This document shows, in pieces, positions 10,571-21,514 of a DNA stretch of 64,000 nt. Under the pieces are notes generated by a model. That model ran no database searches, was not told where the DNA came from, and saw only the letters and a list, made by a program, of their open reading frames with translations. Where the stretch lies: positions 39,118,470-39,182,469 of the forward strand of contig NC_053146.1 in NCBI RefSeq assembly GCF_016808335.1, read 5' to 3'. A program made the position numbers and the translations under genes. How positions within the stretch are numbered: the stretch's first letter is position 1; each line of letters begins with the position of its first letter. Origin of the DNA: Panicum virgatum (Eukaryota > Streptophyta > Magnoliopsida > Poales > Poaceae).

Positions 10571-10779
10571 TTAATTTCCTTGTGTAACCTTAGCATGCAT
10601 ATTATTTTTTCCTAAAATTTCTCTATTTACTTTCTTTATTCACTTAGAATTGATTAATTACTTTCCTTGTGTAACCTTAGCAAGTATATTATTTTTTCCT
10701 AAAATTTCTCTATTTACTTTCCTTATTCACTTAGAATTGATTAATTATTTTTCTTGTGTAACCTTAGCATACATATTAC
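10571..10779. repeat. 87-bp tandem repeat, about 2.4 copies
   Basis: The motif CTTGTGTAACCTTAGCA recurs at 10579, 10666 and 10753, a period of 87 bp. Between copies the AT-rich unit with TTTTTTCCTAAAATTTCTC is almost identical. No coding potential. Confidence 0.9.
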
Positions 10780-11165
10780 TTTCCTTGCAGATCGATGCCC
10801 AGGGCCTGCACATCGATGAGAAGTTGAGTACGTCCAGCACATCAATATGGCCAATGATCACATGACTTTGCATGGTAGGGATGTAACACATGATGCTTTT
10901 CTATAGGAGAAGATCATATAAATCACTATATATCGAATCAAATTATATATCTTTCCATTAAAGATATTTACATTATGGATACTATTATAGATGAAAATCA
11001 ATCGTGTATTCTCTGATCATAGGAAATAAATATTGTATGATTATATATGTGGCATGGATGTGAAATAAAAAATGCATGTCTCGTGCGACAAACTATCAGC
11101 CTTGCCTTTTGTTGCACCCAAATCTAATTTGTTCCTAAATTGCTACTCATATTATTTGGTAATAT

Positions 11166-11911
11166 CACTACTAGAATACCCCCCTATAGCTATGCTATAT
11201 TTAGAGTTAGACATGCTTTATTTTGTATCTATAGCCATGTAGGCACGCTTTCATAAAGCGTGTTAGAAGCGTCTTCGTATGCGCTGTGTCAGGCTTCGTA
11301 GAGATGAATTCATTAAGCGTGTCATTGTAAGAAAAGATGTTTCATAGACACGCTAGATGCATGTGTACACACAATGATACATTTTAATAAAGACATATGT
11401 AAATCATGTCTATTGGTGTTGTTACACAATACAGTAATGCTTAACTACATGTTAAAAATATAGACATGATCATGTAGAAGGTTAGCAAAAAGAAAAAAAA
11501 AATCAAATAGAATGTAAAAATAGTTGGGGCTGGGAATCGAACTAGTGACCCCTAGTTTCCAAACCAAACATCCAAACTGCTGTGCTAATCAAGTATCAAT
11601 TTGATACATTTTAAGTATCATGTCAAGAAGCGTCTTTAGGTCCATATAAACAATTACTTGTTGCACTTAACAATGTATCTAGATGATAGCAATGATTGAA
11701 AGCGTGTGTAACACCGTGTTAAATTGAGATGATTTTCAAAGTGTGTCAAAAAAATATTTACATACCTTGTGACGTTGAAAGTGTAATAAATGTCATCTCA
11801 TGTTGCCGCGTTTCTAAAACCATATCAATATGCATGTGTACAACCCAGTGTAGAAACGCTTTTAAGTGGCGTTACAAACAAAATGTACCTAAGGGGGGGG
11901 TTCTAGTAGTG
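11166..11911. mobile_element. Non-autonomous CACTA-type DNA transposon (746 bp)
   Basis: Left end CACTACTAGAATACCCCCC; right end GGGGGGGGTTCTAGTAGTG, an inverted repeat beginning CACTACTAGAA as in En/Spm elements. Inside, AAGCGTGT/ACACGCTT-type motifs recur near both ends (about 11248-11330 and 11620-11870), as expected for subterminal transposase-binding sites. The 3-bp flanks (TAT left, AAT right) do not match perfectly. No transposase is encoded. Confidence 0.8.
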
Positions 11912-12653
11912 AATTAGTATCAAAACCTTCTTATTAACCATGCACTAGATCCACCGAGGCCCCCTCATCCCATTTGCTTCCGATCGAGAGTCAGTATAGA
12001 AGGAGAAAAGAGGAGCATGAGCTGGGAAGAGGAAGCTGAGGACGACAACACTGCCGTATCCGGAGCCGAGCACTAGGAGGAGGAGAATGCCGGTGCCACC
12101 AGAACATCTTCACCACGCCGGCGCCGCGATCGTCTACACCAGCGACACCGCGCTGCACGAGACGTCCCCGCCTCTCCACTGCGCTGTCGCTGTCGTCCAT
12201 CAAGCTCATTGGTAGGTCACGCCCGGACTCCCATCCATCTCCTTTCTGCCGCCCATCTCGTTTGTAGAAACCCAACGCCGATGCTCCGCCATAACCTACA
12301 TCTCGCCTAGCCTTGCCGCAGCTAGGAGCTGTCGCGGTTTTGTTCGCCGGAGCACGGCGCATGAGCCAAGGCCCTGACGCGGCCTCGACCGAAGCCGAGT
12401 GCCCTCGCACACGCGAACCATGCCCCAGTCAGTCAGTCAGTCAATCAGTCAGTCAATCAATCAATCAATCAATCAGCCTCTGCACCCTCCACCGCCGCCT
12501 CCTCCACCCCGTCCGCCGTCGCGTGATTCGCGCCTCCCATTCCTGCTCCTGTCCTCAACCCCCGCCACTCCTCTACCCCTTCCTTCCCATTCTTTTCCGC
12601 ATCTTGCCAGTGCATGGGGGAAGGCGACGGGAGCCGTCCTCGGGGTCCTCCTC
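11912..12653. other. GC-rich segment, possibly an old gene fragment
   Basis: Composition rises from AT-rich to GC-rich at about 11950 and stays high to 12653. The same kind of sequence resumes after the solo LTR (14264), so the two parts were one stretch before the insertion. Several frames on both strands stay open but are Arg/Pro/Ser-rich and overlap each other, the signature of GC bias rather than selection. I recognise no domain. Confidence 0.35.
12426..12475. repeat. CAGT/CAAT tetranucleotide microsatellite
   Basis: About twelve units of CAGT passing into CAAT. Confidence 0.9.
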
Positions 12654-14263
12654 TGAAAGTGATCGGGTGCTCTAGCCTAAGAGGGGGAGGGGGTGAATTA
12701 GGCAACTCAAAAACTTATCCTTAGGCTCCAACTAATTTGCACATAAATTAAACTAAAATATACTATCTAGATGTGCAACTAGGGTTCTTCTAGTGTGAAA
12801 TTCTCATTCCAAAAAGAGTTTAGCAACCTATAGCCAATCCTATCAAGATGCTACTCTATGAAAGTAAAGGGATACAAAAGTTGCAAGAAGTAAATGTGGA
12901 AGCTTAAAGGAGAGATGAGAGAAAGCAAACTCTTTGACACGAGGATTTATCCCGTAGTTCGGTTAGCCACAAAGGCACACCTACATCCACGTTGTTGAAG
13001 CACTCACAAAGAGTATTGCTTCTCGATAATCAAGTCTCTTCCGGGGACACCGAGTCACCACGGGCACCTTGATCCCGATTTCCACTAAGGAGCTTCACCA
13101 AGAAGGGTGGGGGTCTCCACATCCCCAGCACAAAGATGTCGACGCCGCCCCACACCAAGCCAGAGGGTCGTTGACGTGCCGGCGAGCCATCAATGCTCCA
13201 AGGGGCCTGCGCACCGAGATACAATGTTGGTTCACTCTAGAACCACAGCACAAGGCACAAGACCTAACTCTCTCACTCACTTAAGAGCTAACCTAGCACA
13301 ACACTAACAAAGTTATGCTAAGAACTAAAGATTTGATTAGTATACTCTTGGATGGCTTGGAGGTGTTCTTGAGTGTGAATGTGACTTCTAGGAACTCCAG
13401 CAACTCCAAAATGGCCGGGGGAAGCCATATATATAGCCCACAAACTTGAAGTAGCCGTTTGTAGCCGTTGGGGGCATTTCTGCGTAAGCACCAGTCTAAC
13501 CGATGCCTAGTCACCGGTCTAATCGGTCACTAATAGCTTGAACTAGCCGTTGTCCCTTTCTGACAAGTTCTGCAGAGCTGAAATATGGTACTACCGGTGT
13601 ATCCGGTGATAGCGTCGGTCTAATCGGTGCTAAACAAACTTTTTGGACCCAAAAACATGCTCTCTGGTCAATAGTATGGTGCATTGCACCGACGCCTTTT
13701 TAGTTAGCACCGGTTTAACCGGTGCATATAGAAATCAGCTTCACAGTGCTTCGTATTTTGGTCATAACTCTTTACTCTGAACTCCGATTTCGATGATCTT
13801 ATACTCTATGGAAACCTTGTGAAATGATCTACAAGATTCTACTGAACACCATCTCATTTGACCAAAGTTTGAGCATCGGTTTAACTCGTGCTTCCAGAAA
13901 TCAGCTTCACAGTGCTTCGTATTTTGGTCATAGCTCTTTACTCCGAACTCCGATTTCGATGATCTTGTACTCTATGGAAAGCTTGTGAAATGATCTACAA
14001 GATTCTGCTGCAGACCATCTCATTTTATCAATTTTTTGGCACCGATTTAATGCATGAGTTTAACTGGTGCTACTATTTCATGTGAAACTTCAACCAATTC
14101 AGCATTTCTCTGAGTTCTTTCTTTGATTCTTGTTTTGCTAGAGCTTTGTATTCATCCTTGGACCTAATATGATTCACTTGGCAAACTTATTAGTCCCATT
14201 GATTATGTTGTCACACAATTACCAAAATCACAACAATGGCCTAATGGGGCCATGTTCCTTACA
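12654..14263 (-). repeat. Solo copia-type LTR (1,610 bp) with TCCTC target duplication
   Basis: The plus strand starts TGAAAGTGATCGGG and ends GTTCCTTACA; on the minus strand that is TGTAAGG...CTTTCA. The 5-bp target duplication TCCTC is perfect (12649-12653 and 14264-14268). A minus-strand TATATATA lies near 13423-13431, with ACCGGT-type repeats on its upstream side (13490-14075). No internal region is present, so it is a recombination product of a full element. It is colinear with the plus-strand LTR starting at 21515, so the two are one family. Confidence 0.9.
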
Positions 14264-15729
14264 TCCTCGCCATCGCCGAAGTAGACCTCCGTCGCGCCGC
14301 GCCGCGCAACGCCTCCTGTTCCGCATCCTCAAACACGCGAAGGGTCTCTGCTCCGGGAAAGGGCGTCGCGGCCTCCCTCCTCTGCTCGCGGCTGTGGGAA
14401 GCGCGCGTGGCGTGGAGGCCGTGGTGCCTATGAAGGTGCCGCAGCTATTCTAGGGCCCATCGCCGGAGTCGTGGCCGTCGTGGAGGTGGCAAGGGTAGCC
14501 ACCCTAGGCTGGCTGCTGGGCTGTGGCGGCACGACGCCGTCTCCACCGACGCCACCGTACAAGCAGCATCAAGACCACGACTTGGAGTCCAGACTCGGTG
14601 ACGGAGAGAGCAGCGGGCCAGCACGCTGGCCCACGAATCCAAGATTTTTTAATTGAATTTTTCTTTTTTTACTGATTTGTTTTGATTATTATTCTGATTT
14701 GATCTCTTGTTTTTTCTTTTGTTGTCCGTAGTTTGTTCTGATGACTCGCCAGGGTTTATCCAATTGCATAATCCATCGAGGACAGTGAATGCGGCTAGCA
14801 GCGGCGCTCGATTTCGGTCCAGGTTTGTCAGCTTCCAATCTTTTCTCCATTTGATCCATCGTCGATTTGAATCTTTATAAATATAAAATTCTTGTTAGGG
14901 TTTTTTTTAAAACACATGCCTGTGGTACGTGCATCTCCACTACCAAACCAACAAATCCTACCACTGCTATACGCTAACCTCGGTACCATGAGGTTGTGCC
15001 ATAGCATCCTCCAGGCGGAGGAAAACAGCGGATGAAAATTTCATTATGCTTTCCGTTGGTAAACTGTCTGTTCTAGAGATGGGTTGTGGTCCATGTTCTT
15101 TCATTTGGGCTATCCGCAGCACCCTCAATTTGTTGTGCGTAGAAAATATATGTTTTCTTTTTGCATGTCAATCATAACAGACCAAATGATTCCATCAGTC
15201 AAAAAGGATTTAATATTTCCATAAGCAACACAATAAGAAAGGAAATGCATGATCTCTTTCTCTCCTAATAATTACAGATTATTGTTGATTGGCGCCATCT
15301 ATGTGCTGTTGATTGGCTGAAAGAATCAATTAATGTTCACCTTATAATATTACACCCAGCTAATTAGGAAAATTATTGAAACCAGCCAATCAGCTAATCG
15401 GCTTTCCATATAAGACCCATAATTATTGGCCGCGCCCTCTCTTGCCATGATCTAATAATATTGGTATTTCCTAAATCAATGTTGGCGTTGCCTGAATAAC
15501 ATATCAAATGTGATTGGTTGGTATGCTGGTTCGGTAGGAGAGCCGTGGTGAGAAAAGTTAGAGGTTTTGTGTGGAAACATTTTAGAAATAGTTGTTTTCA
15601 TGTATCCACCATCTCGAGACCTGCGGTATGGGGCCATCTGTGAGGGGTAAGGGTGGTCCACTTTGGGTGAGAATTGTTTTTAATTATTTCAACTTTAATA
15701 GTATATAGAAGAATAAGAATAGATAGATT
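14264..15729. other. GC-rich remnant then AT-rich intergenic sequence
   Basis: 14264-14640 continues the GC-rich stretch interrupted by the solo LTR; no domain recognised. 14640-15729 is AT-rich with no gene I can support. Confidence 0.4.
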
Positions 15730-16835
15730 AATATTGTCCACATCCTGTGAAATAAATAGAATTTATGAATTGCACTCTGTTAGACACCCAAAATTGGCAC
15801 GAGTCAGAATTTGCTAGGCAATCTGGACAAACCGGTCAGGACAACTTTGTCAAATTGTCAATTGGACTTCACCATTGCGTGATCTCATCGAGACGATAGA
15901 AATGCATATATAGAACGTCCAATTTGGACTCCGGTTGAGGAAATTATGCCTCATAGAAGACCTACACCCCGGTCTGACTGGTCAGATTGGTCCAGGGCGG
16001 TCAGACTGGTTCGGAGATTGGTCAGACCGGTCCGAAAATCTCAATCTGAGTTAGGAGTTGTATTTTGACACGAGATTTGTAAGGGTTTCGACTCCTAATG
16101 TGTACAGACCACCCCACCCTATAAATATAAAGGGTTACGGCCGATTGATACACATCCAATCGAATCAATCTATCACTCTTTACTTTTTCAAATCCTAATT
16201 CTCTTCCAACCTAGACATGCTGTTCGTCTACTGATCTCCACAACCAGAGAAGGCGTCTTAAGGCTTGCTGGTCAATCTAGGGCACGTCCAGCAACGTTCA
16301 CACCCTAATGGGGTCCATCCTGGGCGAAAGTTTCGACGGCCTTTGCTAGTTTGCTCGTAAACTAGTCGTTCTTCGTCACGTAAGCGCGTTGGTTATCTTT
16401 TGTTGGTTTTCTCGTAAACCCCGCCATCCTTCACCATGTAAGTGTGATAGTTATCACTCGAGACGACCGATTTCGGCGAAACCCTAGAAACCGGTCTGAC
16501 CGGCTCGCTCAACCGGTCTAACCGATCTGTGCGGCCTCGCTACCCTTCGGTCTGTTTGCGACTCGCATGCTCGAGTGCTCTCGTGTGTTGACCGAGATTT
16601 GCGTCAACACACTCATGACCCAATAATCTTGTTGATCCCTTCGCTATATAGACGTGATATATTTGATAGACTAAAGAGAGACTAGAGACATGGTAGCGAA
16701 GAATATTGTCCACATCCTCTGAAACAAATAGACTATATGAATTGCACTCATACCACAATAATCTTGTTGATCCCTCTCCTATATAGATGTGATATATTTG
16801 ATAGACCAAACATAGACCGGAGATGATATGGTAGG
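15730..16835. repeat. About 135-bp tandem duplication, first copy split by a solo LTR
   Basis: Unit 1 is 15730-15777 plus 16615-16701; unit 2 is 16702-16835. Both begin AATATTGTCCACATCCT, contain TATGAATTGCACTC, then AATAATCTTGTTGATCCCT and GATATATTTGATAGAC. Removing the LTR and one CACTC makes the two units almost the same length (135 and 134 bp). The units differ at several bases, so the duplication is not recent. Confidence 0.85.
15778..16609 (+). repeat. Solo LTR (832 bp) with CACTC target duplication
   Basis: Starts TGTTAGACACCC, ends TTTGCGTCAACA, and is flanked by a perfect CACTC (15773-15777 and 16610-16614). A TATAAATA box at 16120-16127 gives a plus orientation. Upstream of it (15820-16045) are many GGTCNGACTGGTC-type repeats. 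Superfamily not determined. Confidence 0.9.
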
Positions 16836-16884
16836 ATCTCTTGATACACGTCTGTATCCCCCTTTCTTCGAGATACACTAGAAA

Positions 16885-16892
16885 TATAAAAA
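16885..16892 (+). promoter_or_regulatory. Possible TATA box of the glycosyltransferase gene
   Basis: TATAAAAA about 220 bp before the ATG at 17107. The surrounding sequence is AT-rich, so the call rests only on motif and distance. Confidence 0.35.
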
Positions 16893-17106
16893 TATCCAGT
16901 TGATCCTTTTTTTAATTTTAATTTAAAGCGACGCGATTGGACACATTATTACTGGCCTTATTAGAATGATGAAGGAAGGATACACGAGACATCAAGTCCA
17001 TGGCTGTCTCTGTAAACACAGTAGCGCCCCTTTGTTTAGAAACCACACAAACAACAGTGCGCCGTAACTCAAGCTTGGCCTCCATCGAACGGCGCCATTG
17101 CATCGC

Positions 17107-20099
17107 ATGGCCGCCAAGGTCGTCGCGGGGTGCCGCCGCACCATCATTTTTGTTCCATTTCCAGCGCAGGGCCACATCAACCCGATGCTGCGCCTGGCGC
17201 GCACCCTCGTGGACCATGGGGACTACGTCTCAGTCACCGTAGCCATACCCGACTTCATCCACCGCCGCATGGGGCAGCTCTCCATCCCTAGGGTGGCTCT
17301 CGTCTCCGTACCCAGCGGCCTCCAGGACGACGGCGACGGTGAGCCCCCAGGACCCCCAAGCTTCCTGCACGCCATGGAGCACTACATGCCGGCTCAACTG
17401 GAGGGCATGCTGATGACAGAGCGCGACATCGTCTCTTGCCTAGTTATCGACCTCTTGGCGTCGTGGGCGATACCCGTGGCCGCGCGCCTCGGCCTGCCGG
17501 TGGTCGGCTTCTGGGTAGGGATGTTGGCAACCTACCGCACCGTGGCGGTAATCCCGGAGCTTGTGGACAAGGGCCTCATTTCAGAATCTGGTACGCCTTC
17601 ACATTGAACTCCCACATACTTCTTTTAATGTCATTCCTTCTGTTCTTATGTACATTTAGTTCGGGCATCTGTCTGTTCAGGCATCAATCATGTTTACCTT
17701 TTATTTTGATGAAACAGTTGTCAGCAGTCAGCCTGAACTTAGATATCTGTACATCGCAAAACACTAAGCTACACTCATAAGCGCTGCTATCAGAGGCGGA
17801 GCTTCCCGTACCGCAGGGTGGGGCCGCTGCCCCACCTACCGCCGGAGTAGCTTAGCAAGACCCCCTTCTTCCAGGGAGCCAGCGAGCCACAGAGGAGCGG
17901 TGCCTCGGCGGCCGGCGGCAGCGTTCGTCGCCTGCAGCTGCAGAGAGACAGTCGTGGGGTGAGAAAAAGACCCAATAAGCCCATTAGGCGTTTAGCTGGC
18001 CCAAGTGCCCCATCCCCAACCCTGCTCACTCCTCACGGACAGGATCCCCTACTCACTGGCCGCCGCCCCCATCCTCAATCCGCACCGTCGCCGCTGCTGG
18101 CAAACTGGCCGCCGCCCGCCGCCTCCCGCCTCTGTGCTCCAGCAGTTCGGCTCTGCTACTCGCCTGCTGGCTGCTGCGGCCCTCTGCTGCCTGCAGCCGC
18201 CCCGCCTCCCCGACCGGCGGCCGCGGCCTGCGGCCAGACGCCCAGATCGCCAGGCGCCAGACGGCCAGAGGCGGCCCGAGCCGGCGAGCCCCCGAGCTAG
18301 CAGCCCCGTGACGGCGAGGCTTGAGCTTCGCGACTGCGGGCCCGCGGCACGCCGGCACCGACGGACCGACCCAAGCGCCGGTGGGCGCTGCTCTCTGCTG
18401 GTGCCTGGTGCAGTGCTGCCTTCTCAGCTGATTTGTTCACGCAAGTTGATGGAAACCGGAGTACATTACAATTCACAATTTCATATATTATACACCAAGT
18501 TAACTGATTTGTTCTTCAAATTTACAGGTTTTTTAGCTCTTGAAATATTAGATTTTGGTCTTTAAATTGGATATTTTTTCTTGTTTGATTGGTCTTTGTT
18601 AAATTAATGGACAATTATCTTCAAATAAGAGATATGATCATTAATTATTGTTTAAATTTGATATAGATTAACTATTGTTGTGCGTCCTCATGATATCATT
18701 AAAAAATTATATTTGCAATGTGCCCCACCTAAATTTTTGTCCTAGCTCCGCCACTGGCTGCTATATGGAAAACAAACACTTCTGCTTTAATTTATTCTGT
18801 TGACAAAAAATATTATAGTTTCATTCCACTTCTCGTGGGATCAGATAGTTTCATTCAGCTTGTTCGGATGAGTGGCTTTTGGCTGGGCTTATGACCGTTG
18901 CACAATGCACGGCTAGCTTGTGACCGTTGTCATACAAGGCTACGTTGTCATACAAGGCTACTGTACCTACAGTGCGAAATCAGCCACTAGCCCTGCCACT
19001 TCAGTGCAACCCAACAAGCTGATTATTTCTGCTAGGATCGGCCATCTTTTGTGGTATCTGGCGACGACGATGTTGGGGTTTAATTAGCCTTAGCTTGTGT
19101 ATGATTCTTTTGTTTTTTGTGCTTACATATATGCTAACTGATTTCCCTTACAAACATAAAGGTACCATAATATCATCTGACCACATCGACAGCGGCCATT
19201 GCAACATACACAAGAACATTGCAGATCTCCACATATTGCCCGCAAAGTTAAAACTGAGATTCAAAGATCTTCCATGGCTCATCAGCAGTAGCGCAGTATC
19301 CCGGAAATCAAGATTAGCCTTCTGCTTACAAATAGTAAACCGTACGAAAGACATCCGCTCCATCCTCATCAACTCCTTGTACTGTGAAGGCGGTGACTCT
19401 GACCTGTACGATCTGCCACAGGGTCAGGAAATCCTCCCTGTTGGGCCGTTATTGTTCGACGACGACGGCTGGAAGAAGATGACTGCAATGTGGCGGACTG
19501 ACCAGACATGCATTGATTGGTTGGACAAGCAGAGTGTTGGGTCAGTGATCTATGTTTCATTTGGAAGCTGGGCTGCACCTATCGGACCTGAGAAGATAAG
19601 CGGATTCGCGCGTGGTTTGGAGGCCTCGGGCCGCCCGTTCTTGTGGGCTCTCAAGAACCACCCATCATGGAGAGCAGGCCTCCCTGACGGGTACATGGAG
19701 AAGGTCGCCTGCCGTGGCAAGATTGTCGCCTGGGCACCGCAGGATGACATTCTTAAGCACAGGGCGGTGGGGTGCTATATCACGCACTGTGGCTGGAACT
19801 CGGTGCTGGAAGCTTTACGCCATGGGGTTCGCATGATATGCTACCCGATCTCCTCGGACCATTTCATCAACTGCGCATACGTAGTTCACATGTGGGAGGT
19901 TGGGATTGCGCTGGATAGCAGTGACCAGAGCAATGTGAAAGAATGCATCGGAAGAGTCATGGAAGGCGAAGAGGGAAGGCATTTGCGGCAAATGGTTGAC
20001 AAACTGAGAAAAACAATCACTGTTGGTGAGGCAATGTGTGTTGCCAAGAGGAGCCTCAGCTTGTTCATGTGGAGAATCAAGAACAATGCAATTGGCTAG
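17107..20099 (+). CDS. UDP-glycosyltransferase, UGT83A1-like (two exons)
   Basis: Exons 17107-17590 and 19162-20099; the phase-1 GT/AG intron (17591-19161) joins the frames exactly and gives 473 residues, normal for plant family-1 UGTs. The enzyme should transfer a sugar from a UDP-sugar to a small acceptor in the cytosol. His23 in PFPAQGHINP is the catalytic base, and Asp115 in CLVIDLLASWA is its partner. The 44-residue PSPG donor-binding box runs from Trp352 (WAPQDDILKH) through HCGWNS to residues 394-395. That last pair reads Asp-His rather than the usual Asp/Glu-Gln, and in some plant UGTs His there goes with UDP-galactose use. Trp at box position 22 argues against UDP-glucuronate. The intron has absorbed a hAT-like element and a MITE. 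ATG 17107 is the first ATG. UGT83 is my best guess from the N-terminus. No acceptor can be named. Confidence 0.88.
17791..18756. mobile_element. hAT-like element (966 bp) in the glycosyltransferase intron, 8-bp target duplication
   Basis: Left end CAGAGGCGGAGCTTCCCG and right end CCTAGCTCCGCCACTG are imperfect inverted repeats. The flanks are a perfect 8-bp duplication GCTGCTAT (17783-17790 and 18757-18764), the length used by hAT transposases. The inside is GC-rich on the left and AT-rich on the right; TGCCCCACCTA occurs near both ends. The open frames of 186 and 113 codons overlap each other and are compositionally driven; no transposase is present. Confidence 0.88.
18856..19021. mobile_element. 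Small MITE in the glycosyltransferase intron
   Basis: CAGCTTGTTCGG at the left and CCCAACAAGCTG at the right form inverted ends (11 of 12 match); ATT flanks both sides (18853-18855, 19022-19024). Inside, GTTGTCATACAAGGCTAC is duplicated in tandem (18926-18943, 18944-18961). The 3-bp duplication suggests the PIF/Harbinger group, but the class is not certain. Confidence 0.7.
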
Positions 20100-20721
20100 A
20101 TGAAGACATCAGAAGAGATCAAGTAACACCACAAAAAAAATAATGATGGTCCATATATCCCAAGATTTTTTATCTTGGAGTCCAGTTAGTTGATAATAAT
20201 GCCCCTATTTGTATTGTTTTGCTTGCCATGTAATCCACATGTGCCCAACAGACCATTAAAGTTGAGGCACTTTATAACAAGATGTATGGTCAACAACTTC
20301 CATAAGCTGTCTTTCCCCTTAGTTGTGCGAATAATTTTGTTCCTCTTGAGATAAACCACATGTTTGCTTGATGATTTGAACACAGCCTATCTGCCTGAGA
20401 TATAACTGATTTTTGGCCATGCCCCCGTCGAATTTCCTCTGATGTGTGCAACTTTTACCTTGTTACTACGAAAGAGTAGGAATATTCCTAGAGGCGTAAA
20501 AAATAAATTTAAAAAGTTATTAGATAGATGTACTTATTTGTGTCGATTAATAAAATATGTTTTTTAATATACTTGTACCAGTACAATACCAAAACAGGGC
20601 AATATGGAGCTTCTTCATAATATTGTAAAGTAACATATGCATCTTACAATGCAAGAGGGTTCCTACCGTATACCTCCCTATCTTAAGAAATGACACCAAC
20701 GGATCTTGATATATCTAAGAA
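20100..20721. other. 3' flank of the glycosyltransferase gene
   Basis: AT-rich; no gene or repeat recognised. It presumably contains the 3' untranslated region. Confidence 0.4.
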
Positions 20722-21222
20722 CTAGGGGTATAGCCCGCGCATTTGCGCGGCTAGTATTAAAAATTCAAAAATTTGCATCTCGTTGTATCCTTACTTAAAG
20801 ATTATGCTATTTTTTACCATAAATCATCATGTTTATTATCGTAAATTATATCTTATTGTTGGTTAAAACAATTCTAATATAATCTACCTATAATAAAAAA
20901 TTTATTTGTTGAGCTTTAATAATATTATGCATATAATTATTCTTATTTTCGTTTTATTTTGATTGATTGTCGTTAGTTTTAGTTTTTATTAACAATATAT
21001 GTTTGTAACTTATACATAGCTAAATGGTATTTTATATTTAATTTTTCATAATGGCATTGGTGGGTGATTTTTAATTAAGCACAGAGGTATTTAAGACTAA
21101 TTTTTATTATAATGGCAATGGTGGGTAATATTATTTTTTCTCCGATTAACATGGAAATTTCTATGCCTTGAGAGCGAACATGGAGGCTTCGTTTGTTGGC
21201 CAAATAATAAGATAATAATAGA
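20722..21222 (-). mobile_element. Small AT-rich Helitron (501 bp)
   Basis: On the minus strand it begins TCTATTATTATC (at 21222) and ends with hairpin CCGCGCAAATGCGCGG (20735-20750), GCTATACCC and CTAG (20722-20725). The plus flanks are A (20721) and T (21223), the Helitron A^T site. The interior has no coding potential. The 3' end is clear; the 5' end is assigned from TC plus A/T context only. Confidence 0.75.
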
Positions 21223-21514
21223 TTAAGTTGTGCTAGAAAATTACAGATAATGCCAAATTAGCTCCTGGTGGCTGAACTATATGTCCCATACCTTGATTAG
21301 CTTTCCCATCACCGATGATTTGCCATGATTTAAGAGGAAGGCACAGGTGACCGTAGCGTCTTTCTTTCATCACACTATACATTTTCTCCGTTTGTTCAGT
21401 GGCAATGATCGACCTTCTCATTGTTCTGCTGGCTCATTCACCTTTTCATCTTTGAGTCTTCTTGCCTCACAAGCAATTTACCACTACAAGATTGCCTTTA
21501 TTGCTGGTTTTGTG

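Noticed and set aside
17959..18565. 113- and 186-codon frames in the glycosyltransferase intron
   Set aside because: They lie wholly inside the hAT-like element and look compositional; no transposase motifs.
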